From Linum tenue (taxonomy: Eukaryota; Streptophyta; Magnoliopsida; Malpighiales; Linaceae), in contig CAMGYJ010000007.1 in the NCBI GenBank assembly GCA_946122785.1, positions 39,705,587 to 39,769,586 on the forward strand: a stretch of DNA of 64,000 bases, given 5' to 3'. A program made the position numbers and the translations under genes. Shown here piece by piece: positions 33,214 to 43,111 of the stretch. Every line of letters starts with the position of its first letter. The stretch's first letter is position 1. The notes under the pieces are model-generated. The model worked only from the letters and a program-made list of their open reading frames with translations. It searched no databases and was not told where the DNA came from.

Positions 33214-35056
33214 GGCCAATACTATGGTGCCACTGTAAAAAGTGTGGCACCGGTGACGCACTTTCTGATTGCGCCACGTAGATGTGAGATGGCACCGGCT
33301 GAGTTTATGCATTTCGAGCCCAAACCGATTGGCCCATGAGAATTGGTCCTAACTAGGTGACCAAACGGATGGAAAGTCCTTCGTCAGCGATTTCCCTTAA
33401 ATTACTTCATTCCTTCTTCATTTAACTGTTATTTTATTTTGCCCGTCCTCGATCCAATATCCGGGGACCGTCAACGGGCTCTACTGAAAGCTTCCGCATC
33501 TTTTGTATAGTCAGCAAAACAAAGGCAACGATCCTTTTTCATTCGATGGGGAATGCCAATTTTATAGTCACTCAATCTTTGTGTACTCATCGATTCCCTC
33601 TAGAAATCGGCAATTCGCGGGAAAATGTATTAGGCGAAGTTGGAGTTGAAGATAACGAGTGTAGCCCTGTCATTGCCGTCGAGGTCACCGAAGAGACCAG
33701 TGTACTACGTGCAGAGCCCGTCGAGGGACTCACACGATGGGGACAAGTCATCGTCGATGTAGGCGAGTACAAGGGAGGTACCGTCCCACCCGTTGTTTGG
33801 CAGGCATTCGAGAAACTCGTCAGCGAGCAGGTTTAATAGGATATTCAGGTCATCTTCAAGGAGGAAGAGGAACGAACACTAACAAAAGGGTGGCTGGAAA
33901 AGTGGAACGAGCAAGCCACCAGGCAAGTGCAAAGTGGAGGCAAAGCAATTCTCCGACGCTACTGCACAGTGGTGACAAAGACAGGTCCGAGAGATGAATG
34001 TAGATCGGAGACGAGGCGATGGGGGGAGTGGGCATGAGGAACTCAAGTCAAGTAGATAACCAACATCAGCAAGTGAATCGGTTGTCAATGAAGAACAAAA
34101 GAGAACCAAGAACAATAAGGAGAGGCAAAATCCTTGAAAAAATACCCTAACTAACAAGGTAAAGTGAGTAACTGAGAAGCTAAAAAATAATCAGAAGGCC
34201 AAGCATGAAGTCATCCCAAAAATCAATTTGAAAGAGGATAAAAAAATAGAGGAAGCGAGAGGGAAGAACTCCCAAATCCGCATATACAGAGAAGCAAAGA
34301 GAACGGCCAAAAGTGCTCAGCGGCAGGGGTAGTGAGACAGTTGCAGATGGGAGAAGGTCGAGTTACTGAGGTAGAGTGGTAGACCGCAGATCTGCAGCAC
34401 GTGTGAATGGGGGCGCAGGGTAGGCGGCGGTCAGAGGCACCGAAGGAGACGCAATTGATGGAAAAGGTAACAAAGGCCCAGCGAAGAAGACTCCATCAAA
34501 TCCCGACGAAGATCTCAAAAGGAGATATGACAGAAACAAGTATGACAGCGTGCGAGCCGGTGGGGCGATGACTTCGGTGCAGACAAGAGAGAGCACGGAC
34601 TCTAGTTTCAGGTCAAGGAAAGAAAGATCCAAACTTGTTGCTGCTATGGATTCGGCGGTCGACGACTTGGGGGCTCTCATCCTTTGCTTGTTGTGACTCC
34701 GACAACCACCATAACCACTGCTGGAAGATATGAATGTTGGTCGGGACAAATAGTGTGGGAGCTACAAGCGATGGCGATGTAGAGGTGTGGGAGAAGATCA
34801 AGGAGGCGCATATCTGGCAATATCTGCTAGCCCTCTGGACATATTTTTTGTGTTAATTAATTAACAGATAATGAAAACAAACGCTGATCCTTTCGCCGTT
34901 ACTTTGGGACAGGCCAGTAGGCCCATTCGGAACGGGTCGTCTAGAGTTTGGTTTGAATTTATTAAACGAAATAAATACCACATCACCTCTGCGTGAACCA
35001 ATGAAAATTCGCTTTACCGGTGTCGCAATTTTAACAGCGACACCGTAGTATTGGTC
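33214..35056. mobile_element. MULE carrying gene-like DNA (Pack-MULE candidate), 1.84 kb
   Basis: Inverted ends GGCCAATACTATGGTGCCAC and complement of GACCAATACTACGGTGTCGC, continuing with imperfect matches for about 50 bases. Flanks GGATTTTTT / GTATTTTTT are 9-bp copies with one mismatch. The inside is GC-richer with coding-like frames (33546-33836 plus; 34363-34749 minus) but no transposase. Confidence 0.72.
33546..33836 (+). CDS. Unrecognised frame inside the MULE
   Basis: A 96-residue frame beginning MGNANFIVTQSLCTHRFPLE, acidic in the middle (VGVEDNECSPVIAVEVTEET). I recognise no domain. Its place between MULE ends suggests a piece of a host gene picked up by the element. The opposite strand of 33879-34157 and 34363-34749 is also open. 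Expression or function is not implied. Confidence 0.25.
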   Translation: MGNANFIVTQSLCTHRFPLEIGNSRENVLGEVGVEDNECSPVIAVEVTEETSVLRAEPVEGLTRWGQVIVDVGEYKGGTVPPVVWQAFEKLVSEQV

Positions 35057-35209
35057 GTATTTTTTTGCCGCATTTTCTTTGTCCTTTAGTGGGGGAGAGG
35101 AGGCTATTAACTGGAGGAAGGGGGATTTGGATGACGGAATACGAGATTGAGCTGGGGGAGGAATAATTTGAGTGCAATCAGAGCGCGACGATCGCGAGCA
35201 CAGCCACTA

Positions 35210-35955
35210 GCCCACTAGAGAGAAGCAGCGAATTGAGAAGAAAATTGAATCGAACAACATACAATAATTCAGTATTATTTTCCTTTTGCTTTGATTCGTG
35301 AGATGATGATTAATAACATGATTGTCTGTTATATTTTCGTCATGAACTAAACCTCAATTTATGGGCAAACGCCATTGATATAGGTATTTTTAGACTTGAT
35401 GAATTGATTAATATTTCCTTTCTTCCAATATCTATTGCATGGAATCGCTTAATGCTTTGTGTTGATTTTCCACCAATACAATGATTCGTAGTTAGTTAGG
35501 TTACTAGCGACAGTGAAACCCTAATAACTGAACCTATTTCATGTGACATGATAACTTATCCAAGCGACTGTGAATTAAATAAGTTGTTATGTTGTCTTAA
35601 ATAGGATATCGATCTTCAGGCTAAACAGTTAATGCGTTTAGCTACAACAGTAATATTTGATTTAATTGTTTAGTACGTAGTAATTCCCGACGGGGATAGC
35701 TAGCACAATATAGATATCCTAGCTGTAGAGATATGGATTAAACTTATTAGAAAATATGAAATAATTTTGATATGATAGGTAGTGAATCCTGATGTTTGTC
35801 CCAGAGCTTTCTCTCATTGATTTCAACCCAACAACTTTAATTTGCTTGTTTTGTTTAATTATTTTGCTATTAGATAATAGTTTCATTGCTCAAACCATTT
35901 TTACAACTTATACCAGTACCTGAGAGACGATACCCGGATTTCCGGTTTTATTACC
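35210..35955 (+). repeat. Old, truncated LTR of the element I family
   Basis: It follows 13300-14045 of element I in order (TTTTCGTCATGAACTAAA, AATGCTTTGTGTTGA, GCGACAGTGAAACCCTAATA, TAGGATATCGATCTTCAGGC, GAGACGATACCCGGATTTCC) with many substitutions and small indels. Both LTR ends are missing. Confidence 0.85.
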
Positions 35956-36854
35956 CTATTTTAATGATCAAATACTTTAGTGTGACCATTGTAAACCATT
36001 GTTTAATCAATAATTTGGTGGCATTATGTTCTTATAATAACCAAACCAATGGCCACATTTTTAATAACCGAAGTAATGATCACACTTAGAATATATATAT
36101 GGTTACCATAAAGTAATAATCATGATAAGAGTTCCATAATCGGTATTTTTTTGTTACTTAATGATGATTAAATTAGTTGATGAAAATATTTTTATGATCA
36201 AATTTATTGGTTTCGGATAAAAAACTTTATCACTAAACCATATGGTCAATTTAGACTGGTTATTTATGACCAATTGCGTTCCTTTGAAAAATATTTATTC
36301 ATGAACATTACAAATTTTGGTCATCAAAATATGATATATTGTGCCCAAATCCAAAATCTAGTCAGAAAAATTGTTTTTCTAATGGGGCAAATGTGACTAA
36401 AGTCTTAGCCAAATAAATTTGATCACCCAATAATTTTGCTACCAAAATTTAACATATATTACCAATAATTTTGTTTTTCTTGTTACTAAAACCCAGTTTT
36501 ATTTTAGGGTGTTGACGAATATTTTAACTGAGTTGGAATGTCTATGCAAATCAACAAGGGCATTATTGATCTGCTATCTTCCGAAGATCAAGTTTGGACT
36601 GATATTCTTGGGAAATGAGCATACAAGAGATTTTAGAGAGAGAATCAAACCATTTTAAATGTCATTACCTTGACATTCCCATTATTTACAGTCGAAAGGT
36701 CTCCGACATCTTTCCTACTATTTTACGGGTCGATATCGCAACGTTAATGCTCCATACTCTCCATTAGTTGTGCGCCTTGATGACAAATTACTAATGCATA
36801 CTATAGCAGGCACATGACGGATGATCACCAGCGGGGACTCATATTGTAACTTGT
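35956..36854. other. AT-rich DNA, no gene; diverged copy of a gene A flank
   Basis: About 36685-36745 (CCCATTATTTACAGTCGAAA, CTCCGACATCTTTCCTACTA) matches 32020-32083 upstream of gene A. It may be the trace of a further lost copy of the duplicated unit. Confidence 0.45.
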
Positions 36855-37590
36855 GCTTTGAAGTTACTATAATTTGACATTTTTTACCTGCTATAGCAGG
36901 TTTTATAGGTCGCGTAACGTAAAACTAATGTTTATAACGTAACAATTACGTAATGCTTGTTAGTCTTACGTAACAGTTAAAATAGAAGCATTACGGAAGG
37001 TTTCCGTAACGACTTATCATTTTACGTAACGCTAGAATTATTACATAAAGCTTCCGTAATGACATTTTAAAACTGTTACATAAAATACACGCTCATTACG
37101 TAAAGGTTACGTAACGAAGGTTATTTCTTACGTAACAGTTAAATTAGAAATGTTACGTAAGACTTCCGTAATGACTTACCACATTACGTAACTTGATTAA
37201 TATCATTACGTAAAAGGACCATCCATTACGTAAGGCTTCCGTAATGCCACTTTACAACTGTTACGTAAAGTATGCATCTATTACGTAAAGGTTACGTAAC
37301 GATAGTTATTTCTTACGTAACAGTTAAATTAGAAGTGTTACGTAAGCCTTCCGTAATGATTCAACAGATTACGTAACGAAAGGTTAATATTCATTACGTA
37401 AAATGAGTGTCTATTACGTAAGGTTTCCGTAATGACATTTTTCAACTATTACGTAAGATAAACACACATTACGTAACCATTACGTAATGCCTATTGTATT
37501 TTACGTAATGCGACTTGTGAAGCCCGTTACCATTATAGCAGGTAAAAAACATCAAGTTACCATAACTTCAAATTATTGTAGGAATTTCGT
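36855..37590. mobile_element. ACGTAA-rich element with internal tandem units
   Basis: Left TGAAGTTACTATAATTTGACA and TTTTTTACCTGCTATAGCAGG face right TATAGCAGGTAAAAAACAT and CCATAACTTCAAAT. GTAACTTGT flanks both sides (36846-36854, 37591-37599). Inside, ATTACGTAA/TTACGTAACG occurs about thirty times in larger units of 162-185 bases marked by ACGTAACAGTTAAA (36968, 37130, 37315). Confidence 0.7.
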
Positions 37591-37757
37591 GTAACTTGTT
37601 CTCGTTATATGCGAGTCGTGCTCAGCACCAGCGGATGGGCTTATGGGCTTTTCTTTACTTTTGGATCGAGTGAGACAGTGAGTTATATCATCTTCATGAG
37701 TTTTTTTTACACTGGCCGTCTTCTTAGGATTTCGCCTACGGACGTGTTTTCCAATTC

Positions 37758-38633
37758 CGAACGGCTATTTGCCGCCAAACAAATTGCTATTTGCCGCCAA
37801 CTAAAAAAAAACAAAAAAAAAGTATATATGTACATCCTTGGTTAAGAAGTTTCACAATCTACAACATATTCAACTTTCAGAAAATGTATTGAATCAGAAA
37901 AAATCGACGCTCGCCGGAAAAGTCGTCGGAAAACCATCGGGAAAGCCCAGTGCCTCTGTCGCCGGCACCGTTCCTCCGTCGCCGGCCAACCTCCCGTCGT
38001 CCTCAATCGTCGGAAAACAAATAAGTTTACTTTTTCCGGCAATTTTTTCAATTTTCCGGCAATTTTTCCAGTTTTCCGGCGAAAAACACGGTGGGCCGAA
38101 AAAAATTTGTGGCCGGAACGCCGCCGGGCCGAAAAAAATTTTCGGCCGGCGCGACGCCCAGCCGAAAAATTCTTTCGGCCAGGCGGCGTTACGGCCGCAA
38201 AATTTTTTCGGCCGGTCGCCGAACGCGCCGCTGTAAATTTTTCCGGCCACAAGATTTTTTCGGCCCGGCGGCGCGCCGGCCGCAAATTTTTTTCGGCCCA
38301 CCGTCTTTTTCGCCGGAAAACTGGAAAAATTGCCGGAAAATTGAAAAACTTGCCGGAAAAAGTAAACTTACTTGTTTTCCGACGATTGAGGACGACGGGA
38401 GGTTGGCCGGCGACGCAGGAACGGTGCCGGCGACGGAGGCACTGGGCTTTCCCGATGGTTTTCCGACGACTTTTCCGGCGAGCGTCGATTTTTTCTGATT
38501 CAATACATTTTCTGAAAGTTGAATATGTTGTAGATTGTGAAATTTCTTAACCAAGGATGTACATATATACTTTTTTTTGTTTTTTTTAGTTGGCGGCAAA
38601 TAGCAATTTGTTTGGCGGCAAATAGCAAGCCCC
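37758..38633. mobile_element. Large, nearly perfect palindromic element, 876 bp
   Basis: Arms of ~430 bases meet near 38195 with almost no spacer. Open frames are mirrored: both strands read LVKKFHNLQHIQLSENVLNQ. Outer ends carry GGCTATTTGCCGCCAAACAA and complement. Flanks TTCCAATTC (37749-37757) and TTCCAATTA (38634-38642) are 8/9 identical. The centre is full of GGCCGAAAAAATTT/AAATTTTTTCGGCC words. The mirrored frames are not genes. Confidence 0.85.
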
Positions 38634-39749
38634 TTCCAATTATCTTGTTGATTTGCGACATTTTACACACTGTAGTCTCCGTTGGAAGTTCAGTCAAATA
38701 TGCATGTTACTGCTGTGGAAATTGTTCACGTATACTATTTTTTTGCAACACAAGTAAACATAAAAGATTAAGAAAAAACATGCAAAGACACATGCAAGCG
38801 TCCTAGCGATAGAATTCACTATCTCTCCTTAAAGAATCTTATTCCCCTCTAGTACCCAAGGTTATGGAATGATTCCTCCCAGGATAAAAAGGACGTACCT
38901 TTTCTGGCTTAGCGGTACCTCAAACCCCGGAAACCATCGAACGCAGCGAACCGGCGAGAGCCACACTTGACTCGATTTTCTCTTTGAAAAGAATGCAAAA
39001 TAATAGTTTTGGATTTTGACATAATTTTAGTACCGGGAAAAACCGACGTAAAAATCAGAGGGGGTTAGGTGCTATTTATAGAAAATGAAGGGGTGTGGAC
39101 GAAGGGAGGCGACTCTTCATATGGGTGGTTACACCCCAACCAACACATTGGTTCATGTTTGAAATAATGAACCATTGCATCGGTTCAGCCCATGGTAGTT
39201 GGACCGGTTTGATTATTCCAACCGCCACATTGGTTTGGTTCGATTTGGTTCAACTCGGTTTGGTTTGGTCCGTTTGGTACACAAACCAATTTAACCGATT
39301 AACCGCATATTACATCAAATCGATCGAATTCGAGGCTGTGCCTTCCCACATCTTACCAACATGGTACTTCAAGAGACTCTCTTGAAACTTTCCCTTTTTA
39401 TTTCCATTCACACCACTAAAAATCCCTAAGAGTTACGCCTCTATCCTTGTCGTTCTCTCTGGGTTTTGCTAGATGCATGTCCCCAGACAGGGCTCGTGTG
39501 GTTCGCAGAAAGTTGGTCAATAGTATACTTGATGTGCATTATACTGTGTGTATATGTTTTTGTAAGCTTCTTGTTATAACAGAAATAGTTACTATATAAT
39601 TGTGAAGCAAATTAAACATCTTAACTCTGATCATATTTGTTTTTTTTTATAGTTACAATAATAATATATAGTGTTTGATACAATGAAAGTGAAGCGAGTG
39701 TTGAATTGAATTAGGTAGCTATATATCTAGCTAGCTAATTCATGGGGAG
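38634..39749. other. Intergenic DNA including the 3' flank of peptide gene B
   Basis: 38880-39400 has no recognised feature except GGTTTGGTT/AACCGGTTT-like words (39190-39300). 39550-39749 is homologous to the 3' flank of gene A. Confidence 0.4.
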
Positions 39750-40123
39750 CTAGTTTCCCCTTCCATGGGGAGCTGGTCTCGAAGTACTTCCGTTAGTTAC
39801 TATTTTGGATTGTTCCAAAAGCAATTGATCACCCTTCTCCCCGTGGCTTCTGTAGTTCTCAGCATAAATCACACCACCTGAAAGTAAAAGAAGCCATATA
39901 TGGATAAAATCAGAACTTGCATTCATGCATGCATGGGCGCCAAAGTAATTAAGGAGGGTAATTAGTTATAGGGTTTTGCCTTACTTTGTTTTGAAGTGCC
40001 TAGCCGTCGATGTTGATCAGCCATGATCAAAGGCTCGGAGGAGAAGGCGGCCACTAACAGGATTAAGCTGATCATCATCATGTATCCAACCACCATTGAT
40101 ATTCTTCTACTATCAACACCCAT
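39750..40123 (-). CDS. Small secreted peptide precursor B (paralogue of A, GSTSRPAPHGRGN C terminus)
   Basis: Exon 1 (40123-39985) encodes MGVDSRRISMVVGYMMMISL with a hydrophobic run ending AAFSSEPLIMADQHRRLGTS. Donor A|GTAAGGC; acceptor TTACTTTCAG; 107-base intron (39878-39984). Exon 2 (39877-39750) encodes SGVIYAENYRSHGEKGDQLL, LEQSKIVTN and the end GSTSRPAPHGRGN, then TAG. The product is 88 residues. Exon borders, phase and exon 2 length (128 bases) equal those of gene A. Both start and end are conserved, so both copies look intact. The duplication includes about 300 bases of promoter and about 200 of 3' flank. Same functional reading as A: secreted precursor with a C-terminal mature peptide (inference). 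Confidence 0.68.
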
Positions 40124-40217
40124 TATATCCACAAAGCTCTCTTATCTTATGTCTCCCCTCTGGCCTTCCTCGATCAGTTTTCCGAACAGAAATTAAAGTA
40201 GGCCAAAATTCGCCTTA

Positions 40218-40225
40218 CTATATAG
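40218..40225 (-). promoter_or_regulatory. TATA box of peptide gene B
   Basis: CTATATAG about 95 bases upstream of the ATG. The block AAAAGCCACCTAAACGCGG near 40361 matches the gene A promoter. Confidence 0.45.
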
Positions 40226-40770
40226 ACATAAGAGACGTCTTGCCCCTCAATCGAGCAAAAGGAAGAAGCAGAAGCTTCAAACTACTTTACCATTTTCAAC
40301 AAAGTAGAACGCTTTATGCATTATCTTTATTATGCTTCGTACGTAGTTTCCACTAGGAAATTAAAAGCCACCTAAACGCGGTGAATTATTTAAACGTTGA
40401 TTCCTGACGCTAGCTAGCTATTGGAATAAAGGGAAGTCATGCATGAAGAATTGTTTAAGTAGAATTTGATAGTTGATTTGGTGTTATCATTTGGCGTATT
40501 ATTATATTGTTTTGGATAGGAGGACTACTGATGATACGGGAAAGTGCGGTGCACAATTAGTGCTTTAGGCAAGGTTTGTGACCACTGCGCCTCAGGTGGA
40601 CGGATTGCGGATTTGTAGAAATCTTGAGAAAGAAGAATAGAATGGCCGGGAAAATCCTCAGCTTTGCAATTGCAATCATCTCGGTGGCTCTTATTTATAT
40701 AAGTTCAGATTTTACTGTTTATAACGGTAACTAAATCCGTGGTTAACAACTAGTGGACTAATAGAAACTA

Positions 40771-41828
40771 GGGTTAATAGCATTTTCTGCCCCTGTACTA
40801 TTCCGAATTAACAAACGTGCCCCTGTACTATATTTTTGCACAAACATACCCCTCTCATATTACAACGTAACGAAAATACCCTTCTGTTAGAAATTCTGTT
40901 TTCTCACCGTCAACTAGGATCGAAAATGACCCAACTACCCCTATTAATTACTAAATGCCATCCCTCCCCATTCAATTATTCCACTGTTAAAAAAAATCAC
41001 CCGATTCTTCCACTTTCAAAGAAAACCCACCCCTCTCCTATTTGATTATTCCCGTCAACGAAGACGCTGCAGGCAGTGGGAGAGCATCCCTGCGGGAGCA
41101 TCCCGTAATCCTTCTCCCTCCAGCGGCAGCGAGAGCATCCCGGAAGCCTTCTCCCTCCGGCAGCAGCGGGAGCATCCCGGAATCCTTCTTCCTCGGGTGC
41201 AACAGAGACAAACCCTCTCTTCTTCCTTCTCCTTTTGTCTTATTCGTATAAATTAGGTTTAATTAAGGGCATTTGGATTGGAGCATTACCTAAGAGGCAA
41301 ATGTAATAAGTGTGAATTTCCTCTTGCGTTGCAAATGTAATAAGTGGATGGAATTTTAGTCTCCCAGGATTGCGGCCGTTCTGGACCACTACAACAATGC
41401 AACGCCGCCCGAGTCCCCATAACAAGGCAGCGCCGGCCGACTACCCCTGCATCAACGCAACGCCGTCCGAGTTGGTGGACACCGGACGAGGGTGGTCGGA
41501 GCCGATGCCGATTGACTGGTCGCTCTTGGTAGAAGGGAGAAGGTGAACGGATTAGGGATTACGGCTGTAGCTTACTGGATTCGTTCTTTCTTTTTTTTTT
41601 TTTTTTTGAGAAACGGGATTCTTTCTTGAAAAGTAGATGACATTTAGTTATTAATCATGGGTAGTTGGGTCATTTCCAACCCTAGTTAACGGCGAGAAAA
41701 CGGAATTTTTAACGGAAGGGTATTTCCGTTACGTTGTAATATTGGAAGGGCATGTTTGTGCAAAAATATAGTACAGGGGCACGTTTGTTAATTCGCAATA
41801 GTATAGGGGCAGAAAACGCTATTAACCC
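40771..41828. mobile_element. MULE with ~200-bp terminal inverted repeats, 1.06 kb
   Basis: Ends GGGTTAATAGCATTTTCTGC and complement of GGGTTAATAGCGTTTTCTGC. Exact 9-bp duplications TAGAAACTA lie at 40762-40770 and 41829-41837. The GC-rich centre (41040-41560; Ser/Pro/Arg-rich frames) is possibly acquired DNA. A T run lies at ~41590. Confidence 0.93.
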
Positions 41829-41837
41829 TAGAAACTA

Positions 41838-42668
41838 ACCACCCAACTATTAACTGATACTAAGTGAAAAGGTGGGGTTTTTTTTCAAAGATATTCCAAA
41901 AGGGAACAACTAGTTAACAACTATACGAATTGAAAGTTTTTTCAGTTAACCGTAATAATACATATAAGAAAATAGCCGAACCATCGATAAGAGAGCATTT
42001 TTCGTCACGCTAAAACCTATACGACATGGACAATATCCATTACTTTTACCCTATAAAGGTGAAAATCATGGAACTAACCGTGCTGAAAGTAAGGCAGAGA
42101 AGCAAATCCTTACAATTTTGACAGGAAGAATCATCTGCAAAATTAACAAACAAACGGTCTCCAACCACACCAAGGACTTAGCACATGCCTGATTAAAAAA
42201 AATCATTAAAGGACAGTAAATGTGTCGAACACCAAAACGAGTTGAACACTCTTCAACAATATCGAACTAGGAAGGACGACTAACTAGGCCCACGAAGCCA
42301 AAGAGGTTGGACCAGGAGCCGGCTTCAGCACCGCATAATTATGTGATAGGCATCATTAATCACCACCTGCAAAAAGCAAACAAAATAGCCCTAACAGGCA
42401 AGTCCAAACTACCAAATGGAATCGAAGTGGACAGCTAGGCTTGCCATCGCCTCGGCAAATAGAAGCAATTGGCTCTGCAAAATTAATATGCAACCAGCCC
42501 ACAAACGGGCTTCAAAAGCCCAGAATGATGCCTAAGCTTTTGCTTTAAGCCAAAAACTGCCAAACATACTTTAAAGGAGTTGAACCCCGTCCCGAAGCCC
42601 ATCTCACGGCAGATCGGGGCCGAGCACATGGGCAAGCCCAATGCATCCCACGTTAGGAATGCATCTCA
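41838..42668. other. Intergenic DNA, nothing recognised
   Basis: No convincing frame. Possibly old transposon sequence. Confidence 0.3.
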
Positions 42669-42894
42669 TGTTAGGATTCCTTATGACTGCCCGTGATGTA
42701 ATACCACAGGAGAAAGTTGTGTAGGGTATATAATGACTGTAAGGCCTTCGGCCAGAATCAACTCTCAGAAATAATAGTGCAGCTATGAGCTCTATCGAGC
42801 TCACCGTGGATTAGTCTCGTTTAATCACGAACGAGGATACCACGTAAAACCCGTTGTCCTTGTGTTTTCTATCTCGTGCTATAGTTATTTTACA
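42669..42894 (+). repeat. 5' LTR of the copia element
   Basis: 226 bp from TGTTAGGATTCC to TTATTTTACA. TATATAA lies at about 42727. It is followed directly by the tRNA-Met primer site TGGTATCAAGAGCC. Confidence 0.6.
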
Positions 42895-43111
42895 TGGTAT
42901 CAAGAGCCTGGTTTGTCGTTGAGGTCACGTGTTCAAATCCTCACGACCCCCAATATTAACCGTTGTCTTCAAGCACATGGTATGGTGGGCTTGTGCAAAC
43001 TTCAAGCCCATGAGTCGGCTATCGTTTGAGGGGCGTGTAAGGAAGTGGTTAAGTACCATACATGGGATCCTCTCAACAACTCGAGTTATTTGGACCAATT
43101 GGCTCTTGACA
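42895..43111 (+). mobile_element. TRIM-like segment (primer site, internal part, one terminal repeat) after the copia LTR
   Basis: From TGGTATCAAGAGCCTGGTTT this follows the internal region and right terminal repeat of the TRIM at 32180-32418 (GAGGTCACGTGTTCAA, CACGACCCCCAATATTAAC, CAAGCCCATGAGT, TGTAAGGAAGTGGTTAAGTA). It ends CTTGACA at 43111, where copia pol sequence starts. The left TRIM repeat is absent; its place is taken by the copia LTR. About 22 bases are missing inside the terminal repeat. Confidence 0.65.

Noticed and set aside
37800..37830. A-rich runs as possible LINE/SINE tails
   Set aside because: The run is repeated in complement at the other arm of the palindrome, so it belongs to that element.
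37838..38599. Overlapping frames of 130-147 codons on both strands
   Set aside because: They are mirror images produced by the palindrome and are biased, low-complexity translations of GGCCGAAAAAATTT words.
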